Origin: Yoonia sp.
GTDB taxonomy: Bacteria; Pseudomonadota; Alphaproteobacteria; Rhodobacterales; Rhodobacteraceae
Reading direction: 5' to 3'
Assembly (NCBI RefSeq): GCF_030731595.1
Contig: NZ_JANQTS010000114.1
Location: 1-33,905, forward strand
DNA length: 33,905 nucleotides
Part shown: piece after piece, positions 32,438 through 33,905 of the stretch
Position numbering within the stretch: the first letter of the stretch is position 1
Layout of the letters: every line of letters begins with the position of its first letter
The notes under the pieces: generated by a model
Databases searched by the model: none
Told to the model about the DNA's origin: nothing
The model's input: the letters and a program-made list of their open reading frames with translations, nothing else
Position numbers and translations under genes: made by a program

Positions 32438-33469
32438 CTATTCGTCGGCTGCGGCTTCATCGTCTGGCTCTTCAATGACAAACGCATCGACAAACCCCAT
32501 ATCCTTGAGCGCCGTCACCATCCCGGTATCCGTGAGCGGTCCGGCAATCACGCGCCAGACTGTACGTCCGCCCATCTCTTCTGGAAGGACCGCCGCCTGA
32601 ATGCCCGAAGCAATGATACGCTGCGCATCGGCGCCGGCGTTGGCTTCAACGCTGTAGATACCGATTTGCGCGGTCGAACCCTGCGGCAAAGGCTCTGGCG
32701 GCGGGGGGGGCGGTAATGGTGCGGCAAGGACAGCCGACACATCAATGGTCTCTGTGGGTTCGGCGGCATCCGCCAGCTCTTCCGCAGCCACAGCAGCCGC
32801 CGCAACGGCCGTTGCGGCGCCCGCTTCGGCGGTCGTTGTGACTGTTTCGGTCGCCTGTGGCAGGACAACTGCCGCGATGGCGGCATCGCTCTCATCGGCG
32901 TCATCCGCAGCGACCGGATCAAGCGGCGCGGCCTCGACGCTGACAGGCGCTTCAAGACTTGCGATTACGGGATTGATTTCTGCCTCCGGCACATCCTCGA
33001 TCACGGTCTCCTCGCGGCGCAGGACAACAACACTCAATTCCGTCGGCGCACCCGCCAGCATCCCCAAGGCTTCAGCCGCATCCGACGAGACCTGCAAAAG
33101 CGGCCCCGGATTTTCGCGCTCGCGCCGGAACAAGGCACCAACGATTGAACGCCCCGTCTCGTTATTGCGAATGACAACGCGGTCAGGGTCGGTCACATCG
33201 GGGTGCGCAACCCAGACCCCACCCAAGGACGGACGCCCATCCCATAGGCCGCGGTCCGTGACCTCGAAAATATCGGGGCGTTCAATATCGACGCCTTCCT
33301 GTACCCGCTGGCCCACCGCATTCGCCGGCAAACGCTCTGTCGATTGCGTTCCACCCGATGAAGGTAGCGCGAAATCGCCATTCTCATCACATGCAGCCAA
33401 CCCCATCGCGGCAACCAGCGCCAGCGATAGCGGCCATTTCTTGGCGTCCAAATACACTAAACCCGTCAT
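32438..33469 (-). CDS. SPOR-domain lipoprotein with possible RlpA-like core
   Basis: A 343-residue envelope lipoprotein. The lipobox G-L-A-A-C puts lipidation at C27, with D28 at +2, which in E. coli keeps lipoproteins in the inner membrane. Residues about 66-150 (VTDRGLWDG...VVIRNNETGRSIVGALF...SSDAAEALGM) resemble the double-psi beta-barrel of RlpA-like proteins; this is my own comparison. A long alanine/glutamate/proline-rich linker with a proline run (251-260) follows. A C-terminal SPOR domain (about 265-332, G-I-Y-S-V...W-R-V-I-A-G-P) should bind denuded peptidoglycan at the septum. The ATG at 33469 is preceded by GGGGCAGGA; a frame start at 33499 precedes it. It is first in the operon with dacA, which fits cell-wall work. 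Confidence 0.85.
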   Translation of the reverse strand: MTGLVYLDAKKWPLSLALVAAMGLAACDENGDFALPSSGGTQSTERLPANAVGQRVQEGVDIERPDIFEVTDRGLWDGRPSLGGVWVAHPDVTDPDRVVIRNNETGRSIVGALFRRERENPGPLLQVSSDAAEALGMLAGAPTELSVVVLRREETVIEDVPEAEINPVIASLEAPVSVEAAPLDPVAADDADESDAAIAAVVLPQATETVTTTAEAGAATAVAAAAVAAEELADAAEPTETIDVSAVLAAPLPPPPPPEPLPQGSTAQIGIYSVEANAGADAQRIIASGIQAAVLPEEMGGRTVWRVIAGPLTDTGMVTALKDMGFVDAFVIEEPDDEAAADE

Positions 33470-33713
33470 TTCCTGCCCCTTCGTTACACCCCCACCCAAG
33501 GGGAAACCGGCCGTTTATCAGCCGTCTTTGTACCTGCTCCGCGCTTGTTTGGGTCGTCAACACCCCGGCCACTCACAGCCACCAAACCCGTTTTTTGGCA
33601 CGATAGCGCCCGTTGCCGCGTTTTGAAAGGCTCTAGGCGTTTCTCTCGGCGGTTTTCCCCAAAGTGTGAACGTGCTTTTCGAATCACAAACGACCCGCTA
33701 ACAGGGCCAAGTC

Positions 33714-33803
33714 GGAGGAGTGGCAGAGTGGTTGAATGCACCGGTCTTGAAAACCGACGTAGGTGAAAGTCTACCGTGGGTTCGAATCCCACCTCCTCCG
33801 CCA
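33714..33803 (+). tRNA. tRNA-Ser(UGA)
   Basis: A complete 90-nt class II tRNA with encoded CCA. The acceptor stem pairs GGAGGAG (33714-33720) with CTCCTCC (33793-33799), the discriminator is G33800, and CCA is at 33801-33803. The anticodon loop CTTGAAA (33746-33752) holds the anticodon TGA at 33748-33750, reading UCA serine codons. A long variable arm and the T-loop GTTCGAATC are present. It lies divergent from the SPOR lipoprotein gene; the 244 bp between them contain no gene I can support and must hold both promoters. Confidence 0.97.
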
Positions 33804-33846
33804 GCGCAAGCTGTCCGAATTTGCCGGACCACTTCAGGTTTGACAT

Positions 33847-33867
33847 GGGTCAATTCCCAGTGACAAT
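33847..33867. mobile_element. IS21-like terminal repeat, copy 1
   Basis: GGGTCAATTCCCAGTGACA lies 43 nt after the tRNA gene. It matches copy 2, 34 bp further on, at 16 of 19 positions. Tandem GGGTCA-TTC-CA-TGACA repeats at this spacing are typical, in my recollection, of the multiple terminal repeats of IS21-family elements. The element body would lie beyond the right edge, so transposase genes cannot be checked. Confidence 0.45.
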
Positions 33868-33880
33868 TTATGGGGCTACC

Positions 33881-33904
33881 GGGTCAGTTCTCAATGACAT
33901 TCAA
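33881..33904. mobile_element. IS21-like terminal repeat, copy 2
   Basis: GGGTCAGTTCTCAATGACA is the second copy of the repeat at 33847, in the same orientation, ending at the edge of the window. Together they suggest the left end of an insertion sequence inserted downstream of tRNA-Ser. Confidence 0.45.
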
Positions 33905-33905
33905 C

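Noticed and set aside
1-33905. CRISPR array, prophage, toxin-antitoxin or defence island
   Set aside because: No regularly spaced direct repeats, phage genes, nuclease/helicase clusters or small toxin pairs were seen on either strand.

Overview
The window looks like chromosomal DNA of a Rhodobacteraceae (Roseobacter-group) alphaproteobacterium. This is inferred from protein families and gene order rather than from any 16S sequence. The DNA is fairly GC-rich and very densely coded: ATGA/TGATG overlaps inside operons, convergent genes whose ends overlap, and almost no free space. Typical alphaproteobacterial features include a two-subunit PntAB transhydrogenase, a dctPQM TRAP transporter, a four-gene sitABCD metal importer, and a SPOR lipoprotein-dac-tmk-holB-tatD-MBL cluster. 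One intergenic element (CCTCCGGCGGGGATATTT) is of a kind I associate with this family.

Layout from left to right. 1-856: sparse DNA with one ParB-like orphan gene and two GC-rich hairpins. 857-3967 (-): pntAB, with a recognisable -10 box and a perfect 15-bp dyad at the expected transcription start. 4072-7777: an isoprenylcysteine methyltransferase-like gene diverges from an SDR-DUF1304-kynureninase operon, which ends tail to tail against a YihY/BrkB-type membrane protein. 7953-11490: a P-loop kinase converges on a dctP-dctQ-dctM TRAP operon. 11783-15663 (+): a PqiABC-type lipid-transport operon in which PqiA is split into two half-genes. 15652-18920: a Gfo/Idh/MocA dehydrogenase and a TIM-barrel isomerase, divergent from an M19 dipeptidase-like gene. 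18893-22369 (-): sitABCD with two Fur-family-like operators upstream. 22496-26757 (-): an RND efflux permease and its periplasmic adaptor. 26921-27850 (-): an AEC transporter. 27923-33469 (-): a housekeeping operon for envelope (SPOR lipoprotein, D,D-carboxypeptidase) and DNA metabolism (tmk, holB, tatD, MBL hydrolase). 33714-33803 (+): tRNA-Ser(UGA). 33847-33905: paired repeats resembling the end of an IS21-type insertion sequence that runs off the window.

Most of the window is ordinary core and transport metabolism. I found no CRISPR array, prophage, toxin-antitoxin pair or recognisable defence system, and nothing I would call a clearly new system. The points most worth a second look are the pntAB dyad, the paired operators of the sit operon, the split pqiA, the M19 protein lacking part of its metal site, the SPOR lipoprotein with a possible RlpA-like core, the two convergent pairs that share a single CTAG as both stop codons, and the ParB-like orphan in its gene-poor surroundings.
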